A stretch of DNA of 64,000 bases. Source: Opitutaceae bacterium (GTDB lineage: Bacteria; Verrucomicrobiota; Verrucomicrobiia; Opitutales; Opitutaceae). Location of the stretch: assembly GCA_027490995.1 (NCBI GenBank), contig JAIXWY010000008.1:1-64000 (forward strand), given 5' to 3'. The notes under the pieces were generated by a model, which made no database searches, was not told the origin of the DNA, and saw only the letters and a list, made by a program, of their open reading frames with translations. Below, piece after piece: positions 25,978 to 35,900 of this stretch; positions within the stretch are counted from its first letter, which is position 1; the number at the start of each line of letters is the position of its first letter. The position numbers and the translations under genes are program-made.

Positions 25978-26997
25978 GTGCACGTGCTTCTTCCTCTCGT
26001 ACTCTGGCGACCCGTTCGCCGTTCCGCCGCGACCCGGAGCGCGTGGCGGCGGGGGGTGGCCCTGCTCGCGCTGGCCCTCGGCGTTGGCGTGCAGGTGACC
26101 TTGGCGGCCTCAACGGATTCGGCGGCGTGGCCGCGGCGCGTGGACGATGCGCTGGGGCGGCGCGTGGAGATACCCGCGCGGCCGGTGCGGATTGTTTCAC
26201 TCACGCCGGGGAACACGGAAATCCTCTTTGCGATTGGGGCTGGCGAACGGATCGTCGGCGTGACCGCGTGGTGCAACACCCCGGAGGCGGCGCGGGCGCT
26301 GCCGAAGGTCGGTGGATTTGCGGCGACGACGGTGAACCTTGAGGCGATCGTTGCGCTCCGACCCGACCTTGTGGTGGCGGGTGATGAGGCGCACCGCCTC
26401 GTGGTGGAGACCCTGGGCGGACTCGGAGTTCCGGCCCTGGTGGTGAAAGTGCGCGATTTTGCGGGCCTGTTTGCGCTGATGCGGCAACTCGGCGTGGTGA
26501 CCGGTGAGGAGGCTGGCGCGGAGCGCGTGGTGCAGGCGCTGGAGACCCGCGTGGCGGCGGTGGCGGCGCGGACCGCGGCGATTCCCCCGGACCGGCGTTT
26601 GCGCGTCTACTGGGAAGTGTTTGATGCGCCCCTCATGACCGCGGGGCGGGGGAGCATGCTCGGGCAGTTGATCGAGCTGGCAGGCGGTCGGAACCTCTTT
26701 GCGGACCTTCGCGAAGAGTATCCACAAATTGGAACCGAAGCGGTGGTGACGCGTGATCCCGAAGTGATCTTCGGGGCGGACATGGCGTCGACGGGGGCCG
26801 GTGCGCTGACGGCGGAGCGCCTCCGCGCGCGGCCCGGTTGGGCGGGCCTCACGGCGGTGCGGACGGGGCGCGTCGTGGCCTTGCCGGCGGACCCGGTCTC
26901 GCGGCCGGGCCCACGGCTGGTCGATGCGCTGGAGCAGGTGGAGACGCTCCTGAGCGGCGTTGCGCCGGTGGGTCAACGCGGGGAGGCTGGGCGATGA
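25978..26997 (+). CDS. ABC transporter substrate-binding protein, BtuF-like
   Basis: About 339 aa. A signal peptide is visible (RRGVALLALALGVGVQVTLAAS) after an Arg-rich start, followed by a cobalamin/siderophore-type binding protein: VRIVSLTPGNTEILFAIGAG, then VVGVTAWCNTP-like IVGVTAWCNTPEAARALPKV, and RPDLVVAG. This pattern is most like cobalamin-binding BtuF, though iron-siderophore or haem binding is possible. The start codon is uncertain; a GTG at 25978 is used because it precedes the signal sequence. The gene overlaps the permease start by ATGA. No cobalamin riboswitch was visible in the ~100 bp upstream. Confidence 0.85.
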   Translation: MHVLLPLVLWRPVRRSAATRSAWRRGVALLALALGVGVQVTLAASTDSAAWPRRVDDALGRRVEIPARPVRIVSLTPGNTEILFAIGAGERIVGVTAWCNTPEAARALPKVGGFAATTVNLEAIVALRPDLVVAGDEAHRLVVETLGGLGVPALVVKVRDFAGLFALMRQLGVVTGEEAGAERVVQALETRVAAVAARTAAIPPDRRLRVYWEVFDAPLMTAGRGSMLGQLIELAGGRNLFADLREEYPQIGTEAVVTRDPEVIFGADMASTGAGALTAERLRARPGWAGLTAVRTGRVVALPADPVSRPGPRLVDALEQVETLLSGVAPVGQRGEAGR

Positions 26998-28172
26998 CGC
27001 CGTCGGACCAGTCGCACCGGGAGTCGGAGCGTGGCCCGGATGCCGAGCGCACGGCGGGCGTGACGGCGAAGCCCGGGCAGGCGGCGGGGTCGGGTGTGGA
27101 GCGACGCGACGCTGAACGAGGAGTCCGGCCCGGGGGAGTGACTCGTCCGGGAGGCGGCCGATCGCGACCGGCGTGGCGGAGTTTGGTTTTTCTGGCGGTG
27201 GCCTTGCTCCTGAGCGTGTGGGCGAGCCTGAGCTTGGGCTCGAGCCTGCTGAGTCCGCTGGAAGTTTGGCGCGCGCTGGTGGATAACGCGGGCGGCGACC
27301 CCCTCGTGCGGGTGATTGTGTGGGAGCTGCGGCTCCCCCGGACCCTGTTGGCGGCGATGGTGGGAGCGGCGCTCGCGATGGCGGGAGCCTCGTTTCAAGC
27401 GCTCTTTCGCAACGCGCTCGCGGACCCCTACGTCATCGGAGCGTCGAGTGGCGCGGCCTTGGGCGCGACCCTGGCAATGACGCTGGGTTGGTCGGTGGGG
27501 ATGGCGGGGTTTGGGCCCCTCCCGCTGGCGGCGTTTTTGGGGGCGCTGGGGGCGGTGTTGATCACGCTCCTTTTGGCGGAAGGAGCGGGCGGGGAGGCGG
27601 GATCGGTGGCCTCGCTGCTCTTGGCGGGCACGGCGCTGGGGGCGATGCTCTCGGCGGCGGTCTCGTTTCTCCTCGTGTGGCGGGATCAGCCCTGGTTCCA
27701 AGTCTTCAACTGGCTGCTCGGCAGCTTTTCGGGCCGCACCTGGGTGCACGTGGCGGTCGGCTGGCCTTACCTCGCGGTGAGTGCGTTGGCGCTGTGGCTG
27801 GCCTCGCGACCGCTGGATGCGCTGGCGGGCGGGGATGCGGTGGCCAAAAGCCTCGGCCTCGCGGTGCGACCGGCGCGGCTGGCGGTGATTGCGGCGGCGA
27901 CCCTCGCGGTGGCGGTCGCGGTGGCGGTGAGTGGGATCATTGGCTTTGTCGGACTGATTGCGCCCCATGCGGCGCGGAGACTATTTGGGGCGGGGCATCG
28001 ACGCCTTCTGCCGGCGAGCGGACTCCTTGGTGCGATTCTCCTCGTGTGGGCGGATGTTGGGGCGAGGACCGTGCTCGTGCCGGTGGAGATCCCGGTGGGC
28101 ATTGTCACGGCGCTGATTGGCGGTCCCTTCTTTCTCGTGTTGCTGCGGCAGAGAGGAGGACGCATCGCATGA
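26994..28172 (+). CDS. ABC transporter permease, BtuC/FecCD family
   Basis: 392 aa. A ~65-residue hydrophilic, Arg/Gly-rich N-terminus precedes about 8-10 membrane helices. FecCD/BtuC signatures include LRLPRTLLAAMVGAALAMAG, SFQALFRNALADPYVIGASS and GIIGFVGLIAPHAARRLFGA, the last being the coupling-helix region that contacts the ATPase. Starts at ATG 26994 inside the BtuF stop and ends overlapping the ATPase start, so all three are translationally coupled. Confidence 0.93.
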   Translation: MTPSDQSHRESERGPDAERTAGVTAKPGQAAGSGVERRDAERGVRPGGVTRPGGGRSRPAWRSLVFLAVALLLSVWASLSLGSSLLSPLEVWRALVDNAGGDPLVRVIVWELRLPRTLLAAMVGAALAMAGASFQALFRNALADPYVIGASSGAALGATLAMTLGWSVGMAGFGPLPLAAFLGALGAVLITLLLAEGAGGEAGSVASLLLAGTALGAMLSAAVSFLLVWRDQPWFQVFNWLLGSFSGRTWVHVAVGWPYLAVSALALWLASRPLDALAGGDAVAKSLGLAVRPARLAVIAAATLAVAVAVAVSGIIGFVGLIAPHAARRLFGAGHRRLLPASGLLGAILLVWADVGARTVLVPVEIPVGIVTALIGGPFFLVLLRQRGGRIA

Positions 28173-28963
28173 GAGACCGACTGACCGTGCGAGGCCTAGC
28201 GTGTGGCTATGGGGACCGTCGCATCCTGACGGACCTCTCGCTTGACGTCGGTGCGGGCGAAGTCCTCGCGCTGATTGGGCCGAACGGCTCGGGCAAGACG
28301 ACCCTCCTGCACACGCTGGCCGGCCTCCTCGTGCCGCAGGCGGGTGAGGTGGAGTGGGCGGGCCGGTCGCTCCTCGCCTTGGCGCGGCGGGAACGCGCGC
28401 GCGCGGTGGCGCTATCGCCGCAGCGCGCGGAAGAAGCGGCGTGGCCCCTGACGGTGGCGGAGGCGGTGGCCTTGGGGCGCGCGCCGCATCGCGGATGGTT
28501 TCGGCCGCTGACGCTGGAGGATGACGCGGTGGTGGAGCGCGCGATGGAACGCTTGGGCGTGGCGGCGCTGGCGGACCGCCTCTTACCGAGCCTCTCCGGA
28601 GGGGAACTCCGGCGTGTCCTCTTGGCCCGCGCGTTGGCGCAGAGCCCGCGGGTGATCCTGTTGGATGAACCGGCGAGCTTTTTGGATCTGCATTATCAAG
28701 CGGAGCTGCTCGGGATCGTGCGGCGCTTGGCGGCGGAGGAAGGCGTGGCGGTGGTGTTGACCCTGCATGACCTCACGCTCGTGTCGGCCGTGGCGGATCG
28801 CGTCGCGCTGCTGGCGGACGGCCGCTTACGTGCGGTGGGCGAGCCCGGTCGGATCCTGAGTGCCGAGCACCTTGTGCCCGTGTTTGGACCCCACCTGGAA
28901 GTCCTCGCGCATCCCCGCAGCGGAGGACCCTTGGTGTTGCCGCGTCTGCCCGGCGTTGCCTGA
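28169..28963 (+). CDS. ABC transporter ATP-binding protein, BtuD/FepC family
   Basis: 264-aa nucleotide-binding subunit. Walker A GPNGSGKTTLL, Q-loop in ALSPQRAEEA, signature LSGGELRRVLLARALAQ, Walker B VILLDEPASFLD, switch His in VVLTLHDLTLV. AGAGGAGG precedes the ATG. With the two upstream genes it forms a complete importer for cobalamin or an iron chelate. Ends 7 bp from the convergent corA stop. Confidence 0.95.
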   Translation: MRDRLTVRGLACGYGDRRILTDLSLDVGAGEVLALIGPNGSGKTTLLHTLAGLLVPQAGEVEWAGRSLLALARRERARAVALSPQRAEEAAWPLTVAEAVALGRAPHRGWFRPLTLEDDAVVERAMERLGVAALADRLLPSLSGGELRRVLLARALAQSPRVILLDEPASFLDLHYQAELLGIVRRLAAEEGVAVVLTLHDLTLVSAVADRVALLADGRLRAVGEPGRILSAEHLVPVFGPHLEVLAHPRSGGPLVLPRLPGVA

Positions 28964-28970
28964 GGACGGG

Positions 28971-29942
28971 CTAGATCCAGTTTCTCCGGCGCAAGTAGAA
29001 CAGGATCGCGACGGTGCCGCTGAGCGTGAGGGCCCACGCGCCCAAGTAGCCGAAGCGGGACGGCAGCTCGGGCATCCGCTCGAAGTTCATACCCCACCAA
29101 CTGCTCACCAGCGTGACCGGGATGGTGAGTGCGGTGATGGCGGTGATGACCCGGATGCCGATGCTGGCCTCGTGATTGGACTTATTGAGGTAGACCCGGA
29201 ACGAAAGAATCAGCTGGTCCGCCCATGCGCTGGCCTGCGTCTCGATGCGGCTCAGATCCTCGGTGAGATCGCGCAAGTACGGCACGATGACCGGTCGGAT
29301 CAACTTGATGGTTCCGCTCGACAGAGCCGCGGCGATTTCGCGTTGCGGCCGGACGATTTGGCGGAGGGCCGAGAACCGCTTGCGCAGATTGGCGACCCGC
29401 GGAAACAACTTGGAGGCTGGCATATCGCGCAGCACGCCCTCCTCGATGGCCTCGAGTTCGCGACGCAGCTCGGTGAGCACGGGCTGGTAGGCCTCGACCA
29501 TCAAGTCCAGCAGCGTGTGGGCGAACCGATCCGGACCGCGGACGGGGGTGGACGGAGTGCGCAGGCAACGATCGAGGGTGCTCTGGACCGGCCGGAGAGG
29601 CTGGCGGTGGAAACTGACGAGGAAGTTGCGCCCCACGAACAAGTCGATCTCGGTGGTGCTGAAGCGCTGCGACTGCGTGTCGTCGACCGCGTGCATCACC
29701 AGATAAAGGTAGTCGTCGTATTCCTCGAGCTTGGGGAACGGCGAGTCGGAGACGCAGTCCTCGATGGCGAGCGGGTGGAAGCCGAACGTCGTTTCGAGGA
29801 CCAGTTTGATTTCCTCTTCGGTGGGCGCGCACAGATCGACCCAGAGCATGACGCCTGGCTCGTGGCGCAAGGTGGCCAGTGTCTCGGGCGACGGATTGTG
29901 CGCGGCGAGGCGCGTGTCGCGGTAGACGAGCGTGGTGATCAT
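28971..29942 (-). CDS. corA: CorA-family divalent cation transporter (copy 1)
   Basis: 323 aa. The large cytoplasmic N-terminal funnel domain is followed by two C-terminal membrane helices. The pore signature appears as WWGMNFERMPELPSRFG, with the invariant GMN. The protein ends in a basic RRRNWI tail at the cytoplasmic face. Mg2+ (or Co2+/Ni2+) influx channel by family. It is downstream of a paralogue on the same strand, 43 bp apart, probably one operon. Confidence 0.93.
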   Translation of the reverse strand: MITTLVYRDTRLAAHNPSPETLATLRHEPGVMLWVDLCAPTEEEIKLVLETTFGFHPLAIEDCVSDSPFPKLEEYDDYLYLVMHAVDDTQSQRFSTTEIDLFVGRNFLVSFHRQPLRPVQSTLDRCLRTPSTPVRGPDRFAHTLLDLMVEAYQPVLTELRRELEAIEEGVLRDMPASKLFPRVANLRKRFSALRQIVRPQREIAAALSSGTIKLIRPVIVPYLRDLTEDLSRIETQASAWADQLILSFRVYLNKSNHEASIGIRVITAITALTIPVTLVSSWWGMNFERMPELPSRFGYLGAWALTLSGTVAILFYLRRRNWI

Positions 29943-29985
29943 GGCCGGTGGTGGCGCGGTGGGAGCGGGAAACGCGCGTGCAGGT

Positions 29986-30954
29986 TTAGATCCAGCGACG
30001 TCGCTTGCACCAGCGCCACATCACGAACGTGAGGCAGACGGTGACGGCGGCGACGATCGGGTAGGCGTAGGGGGAGCGCAGCTCCGGGATGCTGGTGAAG
30101 TTCATGCCGTACCACGACGAGATGATGCTCGCGGGCAGGCTGATGGCGGTGAGCGCGGTGAGGGCCTTGATGCCCTCGTTGGCTTGGAAGCCGGATTTAT
30201 TGAGGAAAAGCTCGAACGAGATGAGCAGCCGATCGGCGAAGGAAGCGGCGGTCTCGTCGATCCGGATGAGATTATCGCGCAGATCGCGGAAGTACGGCAG
30301 CATCACCGTGCGGATCATCTTGGATTCCCCGCGGGCCAGCCGGGAGATCATCTCGCGTTGCGGGCGAATGATCTCGCGCAAGTGGGCGATCTCGCCGCGG
30401 ACCTCGATCAACTGGTTCGTGAGTTTGGTGTTGCGAGGTGAGAGCACCTGCTCCTCGAGCTCCTCGAGTTCCCCGCGCAGTTCGTCGGTGACCGGGATGA
30501 ACAAATCGACCACGGCGTCCATCACCATATGGGCGAGCCGGTCGGGTCCGCGGGCGATCACCCCCGTGGCCTTGATGCAACGCTCCTTGGTGGCGGCGAT
30601 GGATTTGAGTGGGGCGGCGTGGTAGGTGACGAGGAAGTCCTTGCCCAGGAACAGATCGAGCTCGGTGGTGTTGAACTTTTCCGTCCGGGTGAAATCGACC
30701 GCGTGGGTCACGAGGAACAGGTAGTCGTCGTAATCCTCGGACTTGGGCAGCGAGTTGGGCGTGCGGCAGTCTTCGATCGCGAGTGGGTGGAACTGGAACA
30801 CCCCCTCGAGGATGAGCTTTTCCTCCTCGGCGGTGGGATTTTCGAGGTCGACCCACAGCGTCAGCCCCTTGTCGGCCCGGACGAGACGCAACGCCTCCAG
30901 CTCGAGGTCGCGGCCGACGAGCTTACCGTCGCTGAAGACGAACGAGTGGATCAT
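29986..30954 (-). CDS. corA: CorA-family divalent cation transporter (copy 2)
   Basis: 322 aa from ATG 30954; the frame is open to 31095 but upstream sequence is Arg/Pro-rich and unlike CorA. Same layout as its neighbour: N-terminal domain with FHPLAIEDCRTPNSLPKSED, then YGMNFTSIPELRSPYAYP and a basic CKRRRWI tail. Clearly paralogous to copy 1 along its whole length, so a tandem duplication that has diverged. The two may differ in ion choice or form mixed pentamers, which cannot be told here. Confidence 0.93.
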   Translation of the reverse strand: MIHSFVFSDGKLVGRDLELEALRLVRADKGLTLWVDLENPTAEEEKLILEGVFQFHPLAIEDCRTPNSLPKSEDYDDYLFLVTHAVDFTRTEKFNTTELDLFLGKDFLVTYHAAPLKSIAATKERCIKATGVIARGPDRLAHMVMDAVVDLFIPVTDELRGELEELEEQVLSPRNTKLTNQLIEVRGEIAHLREIIRPQREMISRLARGESKMIRTVMLPYFRDLRDNLIRIDETAASFADRLLISFELFLNKSGFQANEGIKALTALTAISLPASIISSWYGMNFTSIPELRSPYAYPIVAAVTVCLTFVMWRWCKRRRWI

Positions 30955-31194
30955 GCGCGCGTTGAGCGTGGAGTTCGGCAGAGCTGAGGCAAGCGCGGGG
31001 CGGCGGGTCCGGCGGGCTGGGCCTCGATTCCCAGCGCGTCTCGGCCCCGCGCCCCGGGTGGTCCCCTCCAGCCGCTCGCTCCCGCAAAAAGTCACCGATT
31101 TGCGCGCTTATTGGCTCGCTTTCGGCGGGAGTGTGGAACCCGGAGGCCCAGCGAGTTGGAAAATTCGGGAAACCGTTTGACCCCTCTCGACTTC

Positions 31195-31210
31195 GCACTA
31201 CCCGTAGTGG
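31195..31210. promoter_or_regulatory. NrdR box 1 upstream of nrdB
   Basis: 16-bp palindrome GCACTACCCGTAGTGG, close to the known NrdR-box pattern (acaCwAtATaTwGtgt). It starts exactly 32 bp before box 2, the three-turn spacing typical of paired NrdR boxes. NrdR is a Zn/ATP-cone repressor of ribonucleotide reductase genes. Its gene is not in this window. Confidence 0.75.
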
Positions 31211-31226
31211 CCTTGTTTTTTGAGTC

Positions 31227-31242
31227 ACACTACAGGTTGTGG
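31227..31242. promoter_or_regulatory. NrdR box 2 upstream of nrdB
   Basis: 16-bp imperfect palindrome ACACTACAGGTTGTGG, 32 bp start-to-start from box 1. It abuts the likely nrdB promoter (GATAAC-like -10 near 31256). Confidence 0.75.
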
Positions 31243-31376
31243 TTGGCAAGGTGTGGATAACTTCCAACATCTTTTCATGGCCGGACGCCCTTCGGCCGCT
31301 GAAATGACCCTTTTCGGGTCCTCTTTTGGATCGCAGCTCCCTTTCCCTCGTTCTCACACCTCCCCCGGTTCTCTCG

Positions 31377-32462
31377 ATGCAAAAGTCATTCTCCGTCGGA
31401 TCGAAGACATTCCTCCTGGATCAAGCGAAGGCTGAAGAAGCCTTTGCCGCGAAGCGCGTGATTAACGGTCGTGAGACCATGACCTTCAACCTCCTGCCGC
31501 TGAAGTATCAGTGGGCCTATGACCTGTATCGGAAGATGAAGGCGAACCACTGGGAGCCGGAGGACATCCCGATGGGCAAGGACATTGAGCAATGGCGTGA
31601 CCAGAAGCACGTCAGTGACATGGAGCGCTGGATCATTCGGATGGGCATTGGGTATTTCTCGGCGGCGGAAGGCATCGTTGGGGATAACATCCAGCACGTC
31701 GTGCGGGAACTGGTCACGGCGCCGGAGCTGAAGCTCGTGCTGGGTCGTCATGCGCACGAGGAGAACATCCACGCGGATTCGCTCCTCTACATGATTTCGT
31801 CGCTCGGCATCAACCCGCACGAATGTGAGGCGATGTTCGAGGACGTGCAGACGATTGTGCGCAAGAACGAGTTTGTGACGCGCATCTCGCGGGACCTGCG
31901 TCGTGATCTTGATCTGACGAAGTCGGAGAACAAGCGCCTGCTGGCGAAGAACATTTTTGTGTTTGGTCAGTGCATGGAAGGCACGCAGTTCTACGGCCTC
32001 TTTGGCATGGTGCTCTCGCTGTATCGGCAGAACAAATTCCCCGGTATCGGCCAGATGTTCCGCTATACGCTCCGCGACGAGAGCAACCACATCGAAGTGT
32101 TCCGCAACCTCTTCATGGATCTCGTGGAGGAGAATCGCGAAATCTGGACCGTTGAATTCAAAGAAGAACTACGCGCCACGATGGCGGAGGCGGTGCAGTT
32201 GGAGAAGGAGTTCATCCGCGATTGCCTCCCTGTGAACGCCGTCGGTCTCGCGGTCGACGAGTTTCTCCTCTACATCGATTACATCGCGGATCGTCGCCTG
32301 GAAGGCGTCGGCCTCGCGCCGCTGAGCCCTGGCGTAAAGAACCCCCTGCCGTGGCTGGCGGAGATGATGGACATCAAGAAGGAGCAGAACTTCTTCGAAG
32401 GTCGCGTCACCGAGTATCAAAAAGCGTCGGCTCTGGAGGTTGCTCACGACGACGAACTCTGA
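31377..32462 (+). CDS. nrdB: Class I ribonucleotide reductase beta subunit, class Ic-like
   Basis: 361 aa from ATG 31377. Houses the metal cofactor that starts ribonucleotide reduction. Metal ligands are all visible: Glu98 (FSAAEGIVG), Glu129 and His132 (HEENIH), a Glu in CMEGTQFYG, and Glu plus His in RDESNHIEVF. The position four residues after His132, which is the radical Tyr in class Ia and Phe in Chlamydia, is Leu136 (IHADSLLYM). With Glu rather than Asp as first ligand and strong similarity to the chlamydial protein (PEDIPMGKDIEQW), this points to class Ic, where a Mn/Fe centre replaces the tyrosyl radical. nrdA follows after 447 bp. Confidence 0.95.
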   Translation: MQKSFSVGSKTFLLDQAKAEEAFAAKRVINGRETMTFNLLPLKYQWAYDLYRKMKANHWEPEDIPMGKDIEQWRDQKHVSDMERWIIRMGIGYFSAAEGIVGDNIQHVVRELVTAPELKLVLGRHAHEENIHADSLLYMISSLGINPHECEAMFEDVQTIVRKNEFVTRISRDLRRDLDLTKSENKRLLAKNIFVFGQCMEGTQFYGLFGMVLSLYRQNKFPGIGQMFRYTLRDESNHIEVFRNLFMDLVEENREIWTVEFKEELRATMAEAVQLEKEFIRDCLPVNAVGLAVDEFLLYIDYIADRRLEGVGLAPLSPGVKNPLPWLAEMMDIKKEQNFFEGRVTEYQKASALEVAHDDEL

Positions 32463-32909
32463 CCGCCATTTACTGGCATCAGGCACCTCAGTGGGTGCGA
32501 GGTGACAGGAAAGGCGAGGTTACTGAGAACGGGACTCACCACAACGGGTTGTGGTTCCGCGGTGTGCGGAACCCCACCGCTTGGGAAATTTTGTGATTCT
32601 TCTAGCCTTCCGCTTGACGCCTGTTTCGTTGAGCGACTGAGTTTTGTGAGTTCTTCGAAAGATCGACGGATGGTTCCCTGACGACGTTTTTTTCCTCTTC
32701 CCGCCTACGCCATCTGTGCTTTTTCACCTCTGGTTTTGCTGTCGGTTCTGCTTCCCGCTGTTACCCCGTCCTATCTGACCTGTCCTCTCGGCTGACTCTC
32801 CTGATACCCCGCAGGAAACCGTCTTGCCGCCGCTCCTGCTTCGTCGTCTCCCAATCCGTCCCTTTTCCTCCCGCCCTTTTCGTTTCCTGTTGGTTCTGAA
32901 TCCCTCCGG
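32463..32909. other. Intergenic region nrdB-nrdA
   Basis: 447 bp. A hairpin (CACCTC...GAGGTG, 32485-32505) follows the nrdB stop. A NrdR-like palindrome lies at 32539-32554, and a pyrimidine-rich stretch (about 32680-32900) leads to nrdA. The spacing and own box suggest nrdA has a separate promoter. No gene seen. Confidence 0.5.
32539..32554. promoter_or_regulatory. NrdR-like box upstream of nrdA
   Basis: Near-perfect palindrome CCACAACGGGTTGTGG (extends to ACCACAAC-GG-GTTGTGGT). It shares the TTGTGG half with box 2 of nrdB. A second partner 32 bp away is only weakly recognisable (near 32571). It probably lets the same repressor control both subunit genes. Confidence 0.62.
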
Positions 32910-35900
32910 ATGAATCCCTCCCTTTCGCACGACCTCGCGCTCAAGCGCACTGTTCACACCCCCGTTGAGAAGAAGCCGCATTTTGCGTGGCGCGACCTGC
33001 TGGCTGGCGAGTCGCTGGCGGTGCCGGCGATCACGCTTCTCTGCCCGCATGGCGAGGAACGCTTTGATGCGACTGAAGTCGCGGACACGTTGGGCAAAGC
33101 GTTGACGAACGTGCTGTTGGCGAAGGGGGAGCGGGACATCTTCACGGCGGAGAACCGTGCGTGGGTGGTGAAGATCGTCCGCGAGCTCGTCGGCACCCTT
33201 TCAGATCAGGCCCGTCGCCAGTCGCCGCTGCGGCTGTCGCTCAATGGCCTGTACGAGCTGATTGAGAAGACGCTGGTCGACAACAACGCCTACGATGTCG
33301 CGAAGAGCCTGTTGCTGAACCGCAGTCACAAGCTGGCGATTGAGCGCCCGTCGTCGGCGACGAGCCACATTCGCGTGATCCGCCGCAACCACCAGGTGGT
33401 GCCGTTCGTCGAGCAGAAGATCGAGATTGCGGTGCGCAAGTCGTTCCTGTCGCTGCGGCGCGATTCGGCGCCGGCCGTGGCCATTACGCAGGCCGTCGCG
33501 GCGCGCGTGCATGCCTCGAAGCAGACCTTTGTCCACATTGAGGAGATTCAGGACATGGTGCAGGAGGAGCTGATGAAGGCGGGCCACTTCAAGGTGGCGG
33601 AAGCCTACATTCTTTATCGGGCGGAGCGGGCGGTGACCCGTGACGCGGGCGCGGGGACGGGTGCTGCGGCCGAGGCCGGCGAGGCTCCGGCGGCGCCGGC
33701 AGCTGGCCAGGAGACCATGGTGGTGGTCAAGCGTGCCAATGGGGAGACCTACTTCTGGGATGCGATCGACCTGCGCAAGCGCATCGAATTTGCCCGCATC
33801 GGTCTGGACCTCTGCCTGACCAACGAGCAGATCGAGGCTGAGCTGCGCCGTTCGGTGTTCGACCAGATTTCCCAGCGTGATCTCGACGCGACGATCATCC
33901 TCAATTCCAAGACGCTGATCGAGCGCGACGCGGATTTTGCGAAGTTCGCTGGCCGCATCCAGCTGACCTACATCTACGAAGAAGTGCTGGGCTGGGACAT
34001 CGTGCGTGACGGCATCGGTGCGCTCCGCGCGTCCCATCAGCGGGCGTTCCGCAAGTACCTTGAGCACGGGGTTGCGATCAAGCGCCTCAACCCGCGGCTC
34101 CTTGACCTCGACCTCGACAAGCTGGCTGCGGCGCTCGATCCCTCGGCTGACCTCGAGTTCGACTTCCTCGGCATCCAGACGTTGTACGACCGCTACCTGA
34201 TCATCGACAAGACGCGCAAGCCGTCGCGTCGCATCGAGACGCCCCAGTTCTTCTGGATGCGCGTGAGCATGGGCCTGTTCATCGACGAGGCGGCTGGCGC
34301 TCGTGAGGAACGCATCTGCGGACTGTACGACCTCTACAAGAACCGCCGCTTCTGCAGCTCGACCCCGACGCTCTTCAATTCCGGAACGCTGCATTCCCAG
34401 CTGTCCTCGTGCTACCTGTACTACGTCGACGACTCGCTCGAAGGCATCATGTACCGCGGCATCGCGGAGAACGCCCAACTCTCGAAGTGGGCGGGCGGCC
34501 TCGGTGGCTCGTGGACCGCGGTGCGTGGCACGGGTGCCTACATCGGAGGCACCAACGGTGAGTCGCAGGGTGTGATCCCGTTCCTCAAGCTGCACAACGA
34601 CCAGCTCGTCGCGGTCAACCAAGGCGGCAAGCGCAAGGGCTCTGGCTGCGCCTACCTCGAGACGTGGCACAACGACATCTTTGAGTTCCTCGAGCTGCGC
34701 AAGAACACGGGCGATGACCGCCGGCGCACGCACGACATGAACACGGCGAACTGGATTCCCGACCTGTTCATGAAGCGCATGGAAGCGCGTGGTTCCTGGA
34801 CCCTGTTCCGCTCGAACGAGGTCAAGGACCTGCACGACCTCTACGGCCGTCGCTTCGAGGAGGCTTACCTCCGTTACGAGGCGCTCGCCGAGGAAGGAAA
34901 GATCTTCGGCCAGAAGATCGAGGCCCTCGAACTGTGGAAGCGGATGCTCTCGATGCTCTTCGAGACCGGCCACCCCTGGATTACCTTCAAGGACGCCTGC
35001 AACATCCGCTCGCCGCAGGACCACGCGGGCGTGATCCACTCGTCGAATCTCTGCACCGAGATCACGCTGAACACCTCGAATGACGAAACCGCCGTGTGCA
35101 ATCTCGGCTCCGTCATCCTGGAGACGCACCTGTTGCCCGATGGCTCGCTCGACCACGAGAAGCTGCGCGAGACGATCCGCCTCGCGGTGCGTGCGCTCGA
35201 CAACGTCATCGACATCAACTTCTACCCGACGAAGGCCGCCGAGACCTCCAACCGCCGCCACCGGCCCATCGGCCTCGGCGTCATGGGTCTGGCCCACGCG
35301 CTGTACCTGCGCGGCCACGCCTTCGCGTCCGACGAGGCCGTCGCGTTCAACGACGAGGCGATGGAGGCGATCGCCTATTATGCCTACGAGGCCTCGTCCG
35401 ATCTCGCCGCCGAGCGTGGCACGTATTCCTCGTACAAGGGTTCGAAGTGGGACCGTGGTCTGCTGCCGCAGGACACCATCGACCTCCTCGAGCAGGAGCG
35501 CGGCGTCGCCGTCGACGTACCGCGTGGTGGCCGGCTCGACTGGACCCCGTTGCGCGCCAAGATCGCGACCCACGGAATGCGCAACAGCAACGTCCTCGCG
35601 ATCGCTCCGACCGCGACGATCTCGAACATCACCGCGACGTCGCCGTGCATTGAGCCGACGTACAAGAACCTGTTCGTGAAATCGAACCTCTCGGGCGAGT
35701 TCATCGTGCTGAATCCGTTCCTCGTGAAGGACCTCAAGTCCCGCGGGCTCTGGAATCAGGAGATGATCGATAACCTGAAGTACTTCGACGGTGAGCTGAA
35801 GGACATCGAGGCCGTTCCGGCGGACCTGAAGGCAAAGTACCTGACCGCCTTTGACATCGACCCGAAGTGGGTCGTGGACGCGGCGGCCCGCCGCCAGAAG

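Larger units (their letters stand above)
30955..31376. other. Intergenic region corA-nrdB
   Basis: About 420 bp between divergent genes. The only clear structure is the pair of NrdR-box-like palindromes at 31195-31242. A GATAAC-like -10 candidate at 31256-31261 lies just after the second palindrome, so repressor binding there would cover the promoter. No convincing small gene was seen. Confidence 0.5.
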
